64,000 bases of DNA from assembly GCA_008921705.1 (NCBI GenBank), contig VFFE01007028.1, forward strand, positions 1,294,621 through 1,358,620. Reading direction: 5' to 3'. Numbering within the stretch: position 1 is the first letter of the stretch; each line of letters starts with the position of its first letter. The notes under the pieces are model-generated. The model did not search any database. It was given only the letters and a program-made list of their open reading frames with translations, and was not told the DNA's origin. Below, one piece after another: positions 27,801-41,452 of this stretch. The position numbers were made by a program, and so were the translations under genes. The stretch is from Burhinus oedicnemus (taxonomy: Eukaryota > Chordata > Aves > Charadriiformes > Burhinidae).

Positions 27801-29159
27801 GCTGCAGGGAAGTGTAGCCTTGCCTGTTAACAGGGTGGGAACATCCTGCTCTCTGCACACCCACAGCATATGATCTTTCTGTCTTTCCTGAGCTGGATCA
27901 AGTCTCACAGGGAGGCTGTCCCCCCCCTACACTTGGAATCCATCAGTGGGTCATTACCTCTTAGGCTGCGCCGCATCTGTATTTGGATGAAAGGTTTGTT
28001 ATTAGAGCTAGCTAACTCATTCTGATCAGCACTCTCTAAAACTTGAAAGGCTAAGAGGCGCCCTGCCTTTTAAAGTGTGCTAAACTGGTCAAGTGAGAGT
28101 CTGAGGTGAGGTTAGGCTTTAATTTGCTTGTTTAGCACCTATTAAAACACACCCTGCTTTATGTACACTTGAGTTTTTGAATGTGTTAGCCAGAATGCAT
28201 TGGCATATATGCTTAACTTTACACCTTCTAGACTAGAACAAGACCTTATTTTGCAGCATACAGGACGTATAGGATGGCAGTTAGTTACACACATGTATGT
28301 TGTGAGGAAGAAGGTACTTTATTTGTATGAGTTGTGTATGTGCACAGGCAAACCCCTCCGATACACATCCCTGCTTACAGACGTACAGATGCACAAACAC
28401 CAAACAGTGTGAGGATTATGGCTCTCAGCCTGTCAGCTAAACTCCCACTTCTTTTTCTCTCCTGTACAGAGATTTACACACATGCTTCCCCACATACGTG
28501 CTTACAGCAAGCAAATTCTCATACTGAGAGTGTCTGTTGGCTCAGAAACTGCTATTGCCATTTCTTTATCTTCCTCTTGCGTGATTTCTGGCTTTTCCGG
28601 GGAATAGTGAACTAAGTGTTTTGGAAAAGGAAGGTGAAAATCATCATTTGATTCCTGCTTCTGATGTCAGCTGAAATGGGAAGGTACTTGGTTTTGCTTC
28701 CTATTGAGTAACGCAGCTTACTGTTTGCTCTCTGGACTAGAAAGAGCACAGGAAAATCCCGACATTGTTTTAAATTATGTCATTAATCAAGGTCTGTGAC
28801 ACACACCACTTTCCTGCGCATGCCTCCTTTTTGGAATGACCTCATCCAAACAATCCTAGAAAAATTGCTCTACCAGTGAATTTAGTAAGGGATTGTACTT
28901 AATTGGGACAATGTGACTTTAGTGGATTTACCATTTTTCCACAGGGTCATCAGAGCAGGCTAAAATACATGAAGGTTGTAGTGCCTTGTACGTCTTGTCG
29001 TAAGACCAGGTGTTCCATCTGAAAGTACGTTTAAAGGACCCTTTGTTCAGCTGCTTCTTCAGGATGTTTTCTTTTGTCAGTAGAGCTCCGCACCTTCAGA
29101 AAGGTGTCCATCTTCAGTCTTCCCACAGCCCTGGAACTGAAAAGAACAGCAAACCATCA

Positions 29160-29201
<42 letters not shown>

Positions 29202-31649
29202 CCCCCGCCTTCCCCTTTATTTTTTCCTCCCCTAAAATATGGAGAGAATAGCTAAAGTATAGGATGGATTCATAGAACTGAACTTCGGAACTAAGGAGGA
29301 GAAGGAGAATTTAAACTAGTCCCTCCATAGTGGAGTCAAAGAGGAACTCTGCTTTTTAGGCCAGGTTTAGAGAAATGCTCAGAAGTCATTGGTATCACAT
29401 GGTTTGTTACGAATTTGAGTTTGTGCTTATTTTAGTTCCAAATACATCCTTAGCAGCAACTTCTTTAGCCATGAATGCACTTATCTCAGTCTTCTTTGGC
29501 ATATTAGCAGCTAAATGCATTACAAAAACTGAAATAAGTTTTAATCTGTATATAACTACTTTAAAAACCAAACTGTTTTGCATGACTTACCAAATTCCTG
29601 GTGCACAATGTTGATCCTACTCTCTGGCCTGGAGGCAGAAAGGCTTTTGCTCCTATGATTTGTTAGGGTAGACAAGATGATGCATCCAAAGAATGTGCAA
29701 TCAGACCTGTGTGAAACTTGGCAGATTGTCTTAGCAGGGTTCAACTAAACCTTGTTTTCATTTTTGGTGTGCACGTGTTCCTGTGTGTGCTTGTAAGCTC
29801 TGATACTCACTTTGAAATTCAGTTTTGAACAAAACCCAAACCTCAGACCGAAACTTTGTTGAAAGCACCAGGCTTTGCCATGTTTGTGGTCAAACTGCCG
29901 GCCCAAACAAGCTGAAAGTTGGCAAATCCATCAGCATAGTGAGCATAACTTTCAGGTAGGCCCTGAAAATTCCTGTGTGATGTGGGGTGTAACCACTGGA
30001 AGACCATACATATATCAAGTCCATATGATCCAGGAGATATACAAGTATGGCTCAGGTTTGTCTTGCTGATGCAGAGACATGAACAGACCAGCGCAATTCA
30101 GTCTTTCAGTATGGTGCTTCCATTACTGGTGCATATTAGGAACAGCATCTCACTTAAGGATAGAAAAGAGAAAGATAGTACATTAGAAAGTATCCAACAG
30201 GAGGAAGAGGGGCTGGGTAAAAGCAAAATGACACAGACTTTTTGTATTCTTAATTTGTTACACAGGTGGCAATTGTTAACAACCTTTTCATTTGTTTGAG
30301 GTGTCTTTCTACATTATGCTGTTTAGAGTGTGGTCATGGATGGTGTACATTTGATGGGTGTACATTTGGTAGACTGAAAATTCAAATGTAATTCACATGG
30401 GTTTGCATCTAGATATTCTAAAAAAGTGTACCTACCTGAACAACCTGTTAGAGGAGGCAGGAGGTAAACAAAGCAATCTAGAGAAATTATTTGCAGCCCT
30501 TTTCATATCTTTGAATCCCCATTTTTAAGCCTGGGAACTCTAAATGAAATATTGCTAGAATGATTGGTTTGAATTGACTCATATAATTCCATTCATTTCT
30601 ATTGATTTGTCTAGGAGGCTGTCTGCATGGTCTAATTTGACCCATCTGGATTTTTTAATCATGGTTTTCAACAAAACCTTAAACTTTTCCAAGGACTTTC
30701 TCCTATATTGTTTTCATCTTCAGTTTCCGTAATCTTAACCTGAAGAAAGGGAAATTTTATGGTAGAATATAGTAGAAAAAGAATTCTAGTAATGTCAATA
30801 GTTAAAATAAACCTGTCCTACTATAGGTTCAGTCTTCAATGTGGCATTTGGTAACTGATTAATTCTGTATATCCTCTATTTATGATGTTTTCACTGTACA
30901 TTTTGCTACTGCAGGTTGCCAGTGGACCTTTTCCATCCTTAATATACCTCCTCAAACTAAAACCAAACAATCAAACAAACAAAAAAAAGCAGCCAAGGCC
31001 ATTATAGGAGCTTTGCCTTTTACTGAAGAACATGTGCCTTTTAGACTTTAACTTTATACGTTCCTGTATGTATATCATGGGATCAGAGTGTGAAGTTGGT
31101 ACAGCTGACAGACACAGCGATCATGAGTTTGCCTTGGTCAGTGTACCCACTCCTGGAGGTGGCAGCCTATAAGTAGTACTGGCTAAAAGTTTGGCCTAAG
31201 TCTAAAAATGGTTTTCAAGATAATCTGAACTCGTAAGTGTGGTGATGAGGCTATATGAAAACGTATCTTGTGTGTATTAGCATGTATGTAAGATGTAGCA
31301 ATTTGAAAGAATCCATTCAGCACTGAAAATGCAGCAACCATTGGGGTGGACCACATCAGGTGTTTGGTGGTAACTGCAACAAAGAACACAGCGAGGGAAC
31401 AGCAGGGTCATAGGGTGATAGACTATAATTACCCTGAAACTATGTGACACACCGTTATTAGCTGGTCTGTTTTCTGTCCTGTTTGGTTGGTTGGTTTGTT
31501 TTTCTTAAATACCTGGGAATTGTTCTGTGAACCTTAGGCTAAAAACTAGCCAGTTTTTACAGATACAGGGTTGAATAATACGGTATCTTTTGAATAAATT
31601 GTCTTTGGTCTACTTTCCTTATTTTTCCTACCTGCTTTTTTTTCTTCAG
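24890..31649 (+). other. DAAM2: DAAM2 intron (6.8 kb)
   Basis: GT-AG intron. It contains a 37-base T-run (29163-29199), a C-rich stretch near 24402-24418 and several small A/T runs. No confident transposable element, gene or RNA was recognised. Confidence 0.9.
29163..29199. repeat. 37-base poly(T) tract
   Basis: An uninterrupted run of T, followed by a C-rich stretch. It could be the reversed tail of a retroposon, but no retroposon body is evident next to it. Confidence 0.95.
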
Positions 31650-31983
31650 GTTTGTGACCAGGTTTATTGAGTTGGATGGCCTGAGCTGTTTGCTGAACTT
31701 CCTGAAGAGCATGGACTATGAGACCTCAGAGAGCCGTATACACACATCCGTTATAGGGTGTATCAAGGCACTGATGAACAACTCCCAAGGACGCGCTCAT
31801 GTCCTGGCTCATCCAGAGAGTATCAATATCATCTCCCAGAGCTTACGGACTGAGAACATTAAGACCAAGATTGCTGTGCTAGAGATCCTAGGGGCTGTCT
31901 GCTTGGTACCAGATGGTCACAAGAAAGTCTTGCAAGCCATGCTTCACTACCAAGTCTATGCTGCAGAAAGGACAAGATTCCAG
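31650..31983 (+). CDS. DAAM2: DAAM2 exon: FH3 / armadillo (DID-like) core
   Basis: This is the largest coding exon in the window at 334 nt. It completes the split Arg codon and ends with FQ in phase 0. It encodes [20 protein letters not shown], the invariant block [20 protein letters not shown], and [13 protein letters not shown] with [18 protein letters not shown]. These helices form the armadillo repeats that bind the C-terminal DAD in autoinhibited formins. Several residues match human DAAM1 better than human DAAM2 ([23 protein letters not shown]), while VYAAER and SLRTEN are DAAM2-type. The acceptor is CTTCAG and the donor GTACAA. Reading into the intron stays open for 31 codons, which is not taken as coding. 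Confidence 0.98.
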
Positions 31984-32384
31984 GTACAAGGAGGATACTT
32001 TGCCAGAATTACCCACTATGATGAATCTCTGCAGGGAGTGATTTTTCAGTGCATGTGTTGCAAACTTGCTAGGTAGTAAAAAGGCAATATTTCTCATTTT
32101 GGTTTAGGAAGGGCACTTCCTCAAATGGATCATCAGCATTATTTTTTTTTTTGTCAAGAGCTGATTGCCTGTCATTAATGCTAATTTAAAATCTCCTCTA
32201 TTTTACCTTAAAATAGGGGCTTGCTATGTTGCTCTGTTAAATGAAAGCTGCTAATCTGTTCCTACTCTAACCTGATGGCATTTCTGGGGTGGTAATAATT
32301 TGTTCTACCCTAGAAGCTGAAGCCACAGAATTCCAGGAGCCTCTGTCCTGATTTTAAAGCCCTTAATTTAGTAATAAAAGAGTT

Positions 32385-32423
32385 GTGGATTAAATAATGG
32401 TGACAGTGGATTAAATAATGGAC
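32385..32423. repeat. Short tandem duplication
   Basis: GTGGATTAAATAATGG occurs at 32385-32400 and again at 32406-32421. Just downstream, ACTTAGCAAT occurs twice (within 32443-32454 and 32474-32484). It looks like local replication slippage. Confidence 0.8.
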
Positions 32424-33276
32424 AGTGGCGGCACTTCAATTGCCACTTAGCAATCAACAAGTGAATTGTCACCACTTAGCAATTGTTGGCTCAGATATCT
32501 CCCATTCAGAACACAGAAGGGAAACTCAATCTCAGAGACCTTGAGGTAGGTCAGTAGATCATTGACAGACTTTTATTGTGGATACTGCTGGCTGCTATTG
32601 TAACGTTCCTGTTCCTAGTGAGCTGAGTACCTTTACAAAAAGATATAACAGAACCTGTTGCTGTGTATGAAGCTGTGGCTCCTAAAATTTGGGGTAACCT
32701 CACCCAATTACTGTTATGAAATGATAAGTGTGGTGTTGGGCCAACAGGCCTTGGATCCTGGTTTCTGTCAGCCATTATCTCCTGTCTCCTCCCAGCTAAT
32801 GTATCAGTGGATTTTGGGCTACAATGAGCTATGACTGTAAAAGTGAATGGGGAAACAGTCTGTGCTCATGAACAGTAGCTGCCAATGTTTGTTGTTTAGA
32901 CTGAATACACTATGGGATTCACTGACTGTGACTCAGACCTGAGACTGGGATGCAGGAGATCTTGGTTTGGTATTAACCTATATGTAGCATTGGCAGGTCC
33001 AGCCCTCTGTGCACTGTCCCATCCAGCTTGCTCTCTAGTAATTAGCCAAAATGGAGAATCCTTCCTGAATTAATTTGACATTCTTGTATACCTTGGAGAC
33101 AGGTGAGCATAACCTTAGATGCTCAGCAAAAAGCAGCGGTAACTCACAGCCTTAACAACAGTTGTGGTCCTGTGTTAACTTATCCTTACTTGGCCAAATG
33201 ACGCTGCTTAATAAGCCCACATGGGAGATAGATGTGTTTATTCAATGTCTCCTGTTTGGGCCCTCACTCTCTTTTT

Positions 33277-33420
33277 TCATTTTTCTTTTTCCTTTTTCCT
33301 CCTTTTTCCTTTTTCCTCTTTTTTCCTTTTTTCTTTTTTTTTGTTTTTTTTCTTTTTTTCTGTTTTTTCTNNNNNNNNNNNNNNNNNNNNTCCCCCCTCT
33401 CCCTTTTTTTTTTTTTTTCT
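33277..33420. repeat. Pyrimidine-rich tract flanking an assembly gap
   Basis: TTTTTCC units and long T-runs lie either side of 20 N bases at 33371-33390. The fixed gap size suggests a placeholder, so the true length is unknown. Confidence 0.95.
33371..33390. other. Assembly gap (20 N)
   Basis: Twenty unresolved bases inside the pyrimidine-rich tract. Open frames reading through here are artefacts. Confidence 1.
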
Positions 33421-34382
33421 TTTAAATTGGGTTAAAATTTACTGAATAACTGACATAAGTCATTGCTGGGCAAAGTGTGGTAGCACAGGTCTTGTGAGTG
33501 TAATGATTTGCAGATGCTTACCAACTCTCACATTCATGAAAGCATGCTTTGCATAAACGCTTGCTTTTGTCAAAATGCTTTTCTACTGGGGAAAAATGAA
33601 AGATAAATGGATACTCTCTCTTTTTTCTTTCTTTAACAAAACAAAAAAAAAACCACCCAAACCCCCAGAGGATTTAGCAGATGGGATGTGTTCTTGTTTG
33701 CAATTTTTAACACTTGTGTCTAGATGCTGGAATGGGACTTTCCACTATACAAAGCAACAGCTTAAGTTTAATTTTGAGGAGGTAAGGATTCATTGAAAGA
33801 TATTCCTCATCCATCTTCAGTCATTTTCTTCTAACAGAGATACTGGGGATTTGTTAAATGTTGATGAAACAAATGTGGTCATGGTCTTCCTTAAGTTTTA
33901 GTGGAAGGTTCTGTGATACTCTAGGACTTACCAGTTAAAAGAGCATTATATCTATTTGCCTCTTGCTCTCTCACACCTGTGTCTCAGAACAGTCTTTCAG
34001 ATCATTATCAAGAGAAGCATCCACTGTAACTTGACTATGGGAGGCCATTTTAAGAAAAGGATGAGCTGACAACTCTTATCCTATGCTTTTACTCTGAACT
34101 TCAAAGATGTGGTGTACAACAAAAACCAGTAAAAGCCTTTTTTCCTTTATCCTAGTCCTGATTGTAATCTTTGTAAACCAGACTTTGCAAATATCTTAAG
34201 AGGTCCTTCAGGTTTCAAGGGGATGTGTTTCCTGTAGCTTGGGCAACTAGCAGCATCACTGAGTGTATTGAAGTGTCTGAACAGTTTAGAGCTCACAGCT
34301 GTAGGTTGGCCATACCTAATCACTGTTATGCTGAAAATGTTCCCTCACAACTGGAGATCTGGCAGAACCAAAAAACGAGAAT

Positions 34383-34690
34383 TCACAGAATCACGGAATC
34401 ATGGAATTTTCAGAGTTGGAAGGGACCTCTAGAGATCATCTAGTCCAACTCCCCTGCTGACGCAGGAATGCCCAGAGCACATTACTCAGGACTGCATCCA
34501 GGTGGGTCTTGAAAATCTCCAGAGAAGGGGACTCCACAACCTCCCTGGGCAGCGTGTTCCAGTGCTCTGTCACCCTCACCGTAAAGAAGTTTTTTCTTGT
34601 GTTTGAATGGAACTTCTGATGTTCCAGCTTGTGCCCGTTGCCCCTTGTCCTGTCACTGGGAACCACTGAAAAGAGTCTGGCTCCATCATT
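34383..34690 (-). mobile_element. CR1 3' fragment (antisense)
   Basis: CACAGAATCACGGAATCATGG followed by AGAGTTGGAAGGGACCTCTA and ATCATCTAGTCCAACTCC is the reversed CR1 3' end. Minus-strand reading gives the ORF2 C-terminal stretch [17 protein letters not shown] and [17 protein letters not shown]. It is 5'-truncated and non-functional. Confidence 0.95.
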
Positions 34691-37600
34691 CTTTTTGTGA
34701 AAAGTAATAAAAAAATGAACTAAACTGTAGGAACAGGAGAAACATACTTTGAATGTGCAGAGTAGGAATTTATTCCTTTGGCTCTATGGCTCTATGGTTC
34801 ATTATTGCAGACTGATTCTAATGGAGGGGGAAAGGAAAGGGGGGGAACTGTAAAGGTGCTGTTCAGTCTTTCTCTAGATCTTGCTCCATAATACAGTGGC
34901 CAAATTAGAGACACAATTAAGAGGAGAATAATTTCAGATTCTTACTTTTGGAAATCAAACTCAATTCTTGTGAAGTAAAAAGTGTAGGGCTTTCTGGAAA
35001 CTGTACTGAGCTCACTTTTATTGGAATATCCAATAAATAATTTACAGATAACACCGACCTCTGACAACATCAGTGCAGTTGTTGCTCTTCCTTAAGTTGC
35101 CTTCCTGACAGCAGTGGTTGATAATATTCTTCATCCCTTTCAGCCACCTCGCTGTCAATTTATCCCTCCTCATGTATGAAAGCTGGCACTTTGTTTGTAT
35201 ATTATGTGTTTGGATTTATTTTCCCCTCTTGCAGACTGCAGTATATCTAAGTGTCCCACTCTCCCCATGTCATCTGTGATGACCAGCACAGTACTTTGAG
35301 GAATCAGGAGATAAATATAAGAAACGCTGTTCCAGATCTATTTTTCCCCGACACCAATTGTTTTCTTTTTTTTGTCTTCTTGCAGAGGAATATCATGGTG
35401 ATGAATAAAATTTTGAGTGCATGGTTCTGTTTCCACTCCTCTTTGTAAGAAGGAGGAAGAGAGGTTCTGAATTATTTACTGGCAACCATCTAAAACTTGA
35501 GCTTGTGCAAAATTGCTGCTGACAACTTTAGATTGAACACTGATTATTTCCAATTTGCATGTTCTCAAGTGTGGTGGAGTGATGTAGACATCATGTATTT
35601 AACACAGTAACATAAAACACGGCATGCTTCGTTGAATGTCAGAAGTTATTGCTGGTCAGTGTTCTAAGCACAATTCTTGCTACCTGGCACAGCTTGTCAA
35701 TAGTCAGAGGACCCTGCAACTGGTGAATTAGTAGAGAAGGAAAGCTGTGACTTAAGATACAGTTCTTACTAAACTTGCATTGGCTCTGTCTTGCTATAAC
35801 TCCTACTATTTGAATAGCAAACTTACAGTTTTATGCTAGTGTATCTAAAGTCAAAATCCAAATTACAGTGAGGTTCCTGAGTGATATAAACACTTGTAAT
35901 CCCAATTAATTTAACTAAATTGCACCAGGTGATACCAACTGAAGACCACTAATCAAACTGCTGACATATTTTGGAAAGGATGTCCTTGCTTTTTGATGTG
36001 TTCTTTTTTTTAAATTGAAGTTAGTGGAAAATATAGAGAGAACTTTTATGAATATGAAGGACTATCTCCTTAATAAAATTTCATATTTTGCTCTGAGTGG
36101 AACTCTGATGTAGAATATTGCTTCTTTCTAAATTGCCAGCATTTACATAAAAATGACTGCAATTATCAATCTAATCCTTAACATCAGAGAGGAGTCACTT
36201 TACAACTATGGGAGATTCTCCAGAACTTACTCTTCTTTGTTGAGACTTCAGTCTTCACTCAAATGCCTTTTAGTACTACAACTTCACCCTATATCTCCGC
36301 TGTTCAGTGTGTTCACAGGTCTATCGGGATCATCTTTGTCTTGGCACTTGCAACAAGACTCTATACTTTATGTTTGTGTCTGAATTTATATTGTGGCTAT
36401 TCCTATTTTCTCACATTTGCCGCAGCATCTTGCCTGAGCCCTTTGCCTGCTTTAATCTTTGACCCTTCTTTCATGCTGTGCTTCTGCCTGGAATAATTCT
36501 CCCTTTAATGTCCAATAGGCAGTCTGCAGTTTCTCTTTTGAGATATTCCTTGAAAACTGTCCTCTTCAGAGTAGTATTCCATCTTTACTCAAATACTGCA
36601 ATAATATAAAGGCATGCCTTCAGTCTCCTTCCCGAGGCAATCTGGAAAAGCTCTGTCTTTCCTTCATCCAGTTTTTGTTTGAAATATGCATCTTTGCCTA
36701 CAAATTCTACTCTGCCCCTTAAAGCAGAGAGATGAAAGAAAACATTGGAAAGCCAGACAATAAACCCTCAAAGCTGAAATGTGGAATTAGGAAGATGAGC
36801 CCTTGGTGTCCTTGCTGAGATTCTTTTCCATCTGATGTATTCAAAATTGGTACTAGTGTAATTTTGTCACTGGTTCACTGTGCGACCATGAAAATGTTGC
36901 TTGATCTTGAATTTCTTAGGTGCTTTTCCTGTGAGGATGGAGGTTTCTAAAATACTATGAAAAATGAGAAAGAAGAGTCTCTGATTTCAGTGTCATTCAT
37001 GTCTGCGTTATCCTCTTTATGACTGTTTTCCTTTGTAAAAGGGACACAATCTTGCTCTTCCCTATGTTGTTGCCTTTCTCATTCTTGTTATGCTTGCTGC
37101 TTCCCATCATTTCTACTGTGGAGCAAATGCATTGTGTTACAACATTGTAATATTTTGTACTTTTAAACATGCCATATTTTGAGTCAAACTAACGTTGCAA
37201 AGTCATAATGCCGTACCAGCCCAGAAAAGTATATACGGATGTTCCGGTGCCCTTCCAGCCTAGTTTGCTGTCTGAAACACACACACAGCTGGGGACACCT
37301 GCGGGGAGAAAGAATTTTCCTTTTAGTCTTGAGAGAACCTAGGTGTTGGATACTGTCTGAAAGGAGCTGATTTCATTTGCCGATGAAAATAGTAACTGGG
37401 CTGGTTTGGGCAGAACACTCTTGTTTTCCTCCTTAATGCTGCTAGAAATTTTGAAGCTTGAGGTGAAGGAATAAAGGAAGCTTGTTATTTTCAGTTGAAA
37501 AGGTGGAGATTAGGAGCATTCCTTCCAGAGCTCCCTTGCCTGGTTTGTGTTAAACACCGTCAGCACAGACCATAATCTGCAGGGAGAAATCTGATCAATT

Positions 37601-37729
37601 TGGAATTGTAGTACAGGAGCTAACAAGGAACAAATTAAAATCCTGTATTCCCACTTGATTTACGTCTTCCCCTCAGGGCTCATCCAAAGCCTTTTGAGGT
37701 TTGCTACAGATTGAATGAAACCCTACTGG

Positions 37730-37900
37730 ATGTCAGTGATGAGGAATAATGGGATTAAATGAGGAAAGTTTTGCTTAAATAGTAGGAAAAACCTTTACAA
37801 CCATAAGATCAATTGGGCCACAGAGCTGGCTGCCAAGAGGTGTGGTGAAATCTTTTTCACAGGAAATGTTGAAGTGAAGACTTGAACCACAGCCATTTGC
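37730..37900 (+). mobile_element. Diverged CR1-like remnant
   Basis: GCCACAGAGCTGGCTGCCAAG followed by AGGTGTGGTGAAATC resembles the 'GGAACAGGCTGCCCAGGGAGGTGGTGGA' block near the end of CR1 ORF2, in sense orientation. It is strongly diverged and its borders are uncertain. Confidence 0.4.
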
Positions 37901-38454
37901 AAAGGGTTAGAGATATTGGAGTTTGGCCATAGTGTGTGGGTGTAGACTCTGATATTTAGGAATTGAATGAACTTACAGTGTTTCCTTCTAGAGCTGAACA
38001 ATCACATGAAGATATGCTGCTCTTCAATTAGCTTAGTGCAACCCAGAGTTTCTCTTTTTCTTGCCCTTAATTTGGCTTGGCCCCCACTGCATTTTGCTCC
38101 TAGTCTAGCCTTCTGAAATGGGGGATAGAGAACTTTTGTTCAGATCCTTCAACCTGTCTGGATGCTGTATCTGATATGTTGTTGCATAGAGAATAGCATG
38201 TTCATAAAAGTCTGTGAGAATATATGGTAGGAATGAGGCGTCTGAAGAAAAACAGCAAAACCATCCTTGGTTTTGATGCTTCTGCAGTAATGGCTACTTA
38301 AATTATTCCAAGAAGTCCATGTGCTTTGGATTTCAGCGTCAAATCTGACAGTAACGGAACTAAATTCTCACATTTATTTCTGCTTATTTGTCAAGTTGAA
38401 GAGTTGGGTTTGTTGGGGAATTTAAAGACCTCCTAAATAGTCTCCTATTGTCAT

Positions 38455-38530
38455 TGTCAGAGATAGGATGCTGGACTGGACTGACCCCTCTGTCTGACTT
38501 AGTAGGCCATTTCATATATTTTTATGTAAT
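38455..38530 (+). mobile_element. Ancient CR1-like 3' tail
   Basis: GGATGCTGGACTGGACTGACC, then TCTGTCTGACTTAGTAGGCC and a TTTTTATGT end, follow the pattern of old archosaur CR1 tails (GGACTAGATGGACC ... CTGACCCAGTATGG ... TTCTTATG). It may be the far end of the remnant at 37730. Confidence 0.45.
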
Positions 38531-39582
38531 ACTCATTCCCATTTCTAACAAAATGGGGGAAGGGTTGGTATTTGGCCATAATATAACTACTGGGAAATCG
38601 TGGATGTTCAAATGCCAGGAGTAAGGACATTTGCAAGCACTAGCTGGACAATTTAGAAGATGCAAGAAAAAGAAGTTTATGAAATCAAGCTTGCTTGATA
38701 GTGAACATACTATGCTCAGATATAAGAACAGCTGTCAGTAGCAGTGTATGATAGATCAAAAGATCTTTGCACAAAAAGATGCAAATGATTTGCATGAAGC
38801 CAGAAGGGTATTCTTTCCCTTGGGGAATGCACAGGAGGATGTTCCCTCTGTTTTTTGAGGCGTATCTCCATGGTGTTGTCCATTTTCTACAGGAAAGAAG
38901 ATAGACCTATGAAACTGATGACTAGCACAGGAAAGATTTTGCTATGAATGAACACTTTCAGTAGCTAGGGACAGAATACTGACTAAAGGAAAATGAACTT
39001 CCTTTCTCAGCATCATAGTTTCAAAATATTATTTAGATGGATCGGCTGAGCTGAACACTAAAAAGTTATTTTTGTCTTCATTCTCGCTTTATGGCCAAAA
39101 CTTCTTGGGAAACGTAAAAAGAATTCTGTGTTTTCTAGTGCATCAGCAAACCAAATATATGAGTGTTGGGCATTTATTATTAACGCTGGAGTGAGACACA
39201 TACAATTGAACTGTCAGATCTCAAGTGGAATTTGTTACTCTTCCAGTAAAGAAAATCATCCTTGAAATTATGAACTGATCAGAGAAGATCCTGAAGAGAA
39301 GATTCATGGTCATCAGCACAAAGCTAAAAGTAGAGTTGCTTTCAGGGCTAATCAATTTCTGCATATAACCTCTTCAGTAAATATTCAAGTGAAATTAATC
39401 CTAAATAGACTGTATAAGGCACAGGCTACCAACATTATTTGTCTAGTATTTTTTCTCCTTTGTCTCCTGGTGTTCAGAAGATTATGGTGAAATAGCTGTA
39501 AGTATGCAGGGACTAGATCACAGGCATTTCTGTGCTAAATACCCCCTGAATGCTAAATATCCCTGCTATTTGGTTAACAGGG

Positions 39583-39945
39583 AGACATACAGTCTCCGGG
39601 GAGACCTTATAGTAGCCTTTCAATATATAAAGGGAGCTTATAAGAAAGATGGAGAAAGACTTTTTACCAGGGCCTGTAGTGACAGGACAAGGGGTAATGG
39701 TTTTAAACTAACAGAGGCTAGATTTAGATTGGATAAAAGGAAGAGATTTTTTTTATGATGAGGGTGGTGAGACACTGAAACAGTTTTGTCCTGAGAAGTT
39801 GTATATGCGCCATCATTGGAAGTGTTCAAGGCCAGGCTGGACAGGGCTTTGAGCAACCTGATCTGGTTGAAAGATGTCCCTGCCCATTGCAGGGTTGGAC
39901 TAGATGATCTTTAACGGTCACTTCCAACCCAAACCATTCTGATTT
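39583..39945 (+). mobile_element. CR1 3' fragment (sense)
   Basis: The + strand reads LRGDLIVAFQYIKGAYKKDG then [14 protein letters not shown], the C-terminal end of CR1 ORF2. A T-run near 39748-39755 breaks the frame. A CR1 3' end follows: GGACTAGATGATCTTTAA ... ACTTCCAACCCAAACC. It is 5'-truncated and dead. Confidence 0.95.
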
Positions 39946-40615
39946 TGTAACAAGGAAACTGGAGCTTAACTGTACTTCCAGTGGAGCTGTGTAATTCACG
40001 CTTGAGCTTTGGAGCTGTGTGCACAGGGGATATTCCTGTTATTTGCAGATCCCTAAAGGGATCTTACAAAAGATAGGTAATTGTCTGCTTCATGTGAAAT
40101 GTTTGTAAGTGAAGGAACAAAGAGAAATCTTCCTAGGTCCACATATAGGTTTTATTCCTCAAAAGGGAGCTTCTCTTTAGAATTCTCTCCCCCTGTATAC
40201 ATAAGTGCAGACTATCCTGCTGAGATACAAGAAAATAATGAAAATTACTTGAGTGATGTGAGTAGAAAGGATGTATGAATCTGATGCTGTTTTTCTGCGT
40301 GTATAAACTCCACATCATATTCACTGTACAGAGTTAACTGACTAGGCTGGACATCATTCTGTTGCTTGGTAGATCATGTTGGCAGGAACTATAAAGGGCA
40401 TCTGCTTTTTCTCAAATAATAGCTTTTTTTAAATTTAATTTTTTTCATTAGGGTCAGGTGGGCATTTTATTCCTATCACTATTCTTCATTTGTTTATTGT
40501 GGCATGCCCAAAACTGCTAACAACCTTGTCTGAAAAAAATTATTTCTTCAAGCAAATATATAACAACTCAAAAGAAGACTGTGTGCAAGAAATTAGATTA
40601 TATCCTCTAACCTAG

Positions 40616-40810
<195 letters not shown>

Positions 40811-40965
40811 TAGTAGATTAAGTCACAAATCTTGTGGTTTTGAGTGGATATAGTTTGTGGAAAATAATGCTTAATTGTTAGTATTGATCTTGTAATGTCT
40901 TCCATATTATTTCATTCCCAGCCTCTTCTGATATAACATAGACTACTTGCACTGAAATAATTGCT

Positions 40966-41022
40966 TTGGGTTTGGGTGTTTTTGTTTGGGTGTTTTTGTT
41001 TGGGTGTTTTTGTTTGGGTGTT
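40966..41022. repeat. Tandem repeat, unit about 15 bp (TTTGGGTGTTTTTGT)
   Basis: About four copies of a TTTGGGTGTTTTTGT unit are followed by T/G-rich simple sequence to about 41090. The regularly spaced GGG runs give weak G-quadruplex potential on the transcribed RNA. Lys/Thr/Asn-rich open frames on the minus strand here are artefacts of the repeat. Confidence 0.9.
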
Positions 41023-41452
41023 TTGGTTTTTTGTTGTTGTTTGGTTTTTTTGGTTTTGTTTTTTTTGTTTTTTGGTTGGTTTTTTTTTAAGAGCTGCAAA
41101 GCATTTACTTTTTGATTTCAGCCTTTTATAAAACATTTTGGTTTACCTTCAGAACTGTTTTGAAATGTTGTTTTGACTCAAAGCCAAACTCAAAACAGTT
41201 TAATTTAAAAATGTCAAAGGGAGGCATTTCAGAAAAAACAGTTTGTTGTTTTTCTTTCATTAACAAGACTTTCTTTTGAGGCTGGAGGATAGTTTAAACT
41301 GATTTTGTTTCATTAAAAGTGTTACTTTTGTTACATTGGGTTTTGGTTTTTTTTTTGTTGTTAAACCGCAACAGAAAACAAGCTCATAAGACCTCTGTCT
41401 GGCAATGTATTTGCCCCTATCTGCGGCAGTCCTGTAACATCCCACTGAAGAG

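Noticed and set aside
33162..33445. Phe/Ser-rich open frames across the gap
   Set aside because: They run through N bases in a pyrimidine tract and cannot be real.
40878..41136. Lys/Thr/Asn-rich minus-strand open frames
   Set aside because: They are translations of the T/G-rich tandem repeat.
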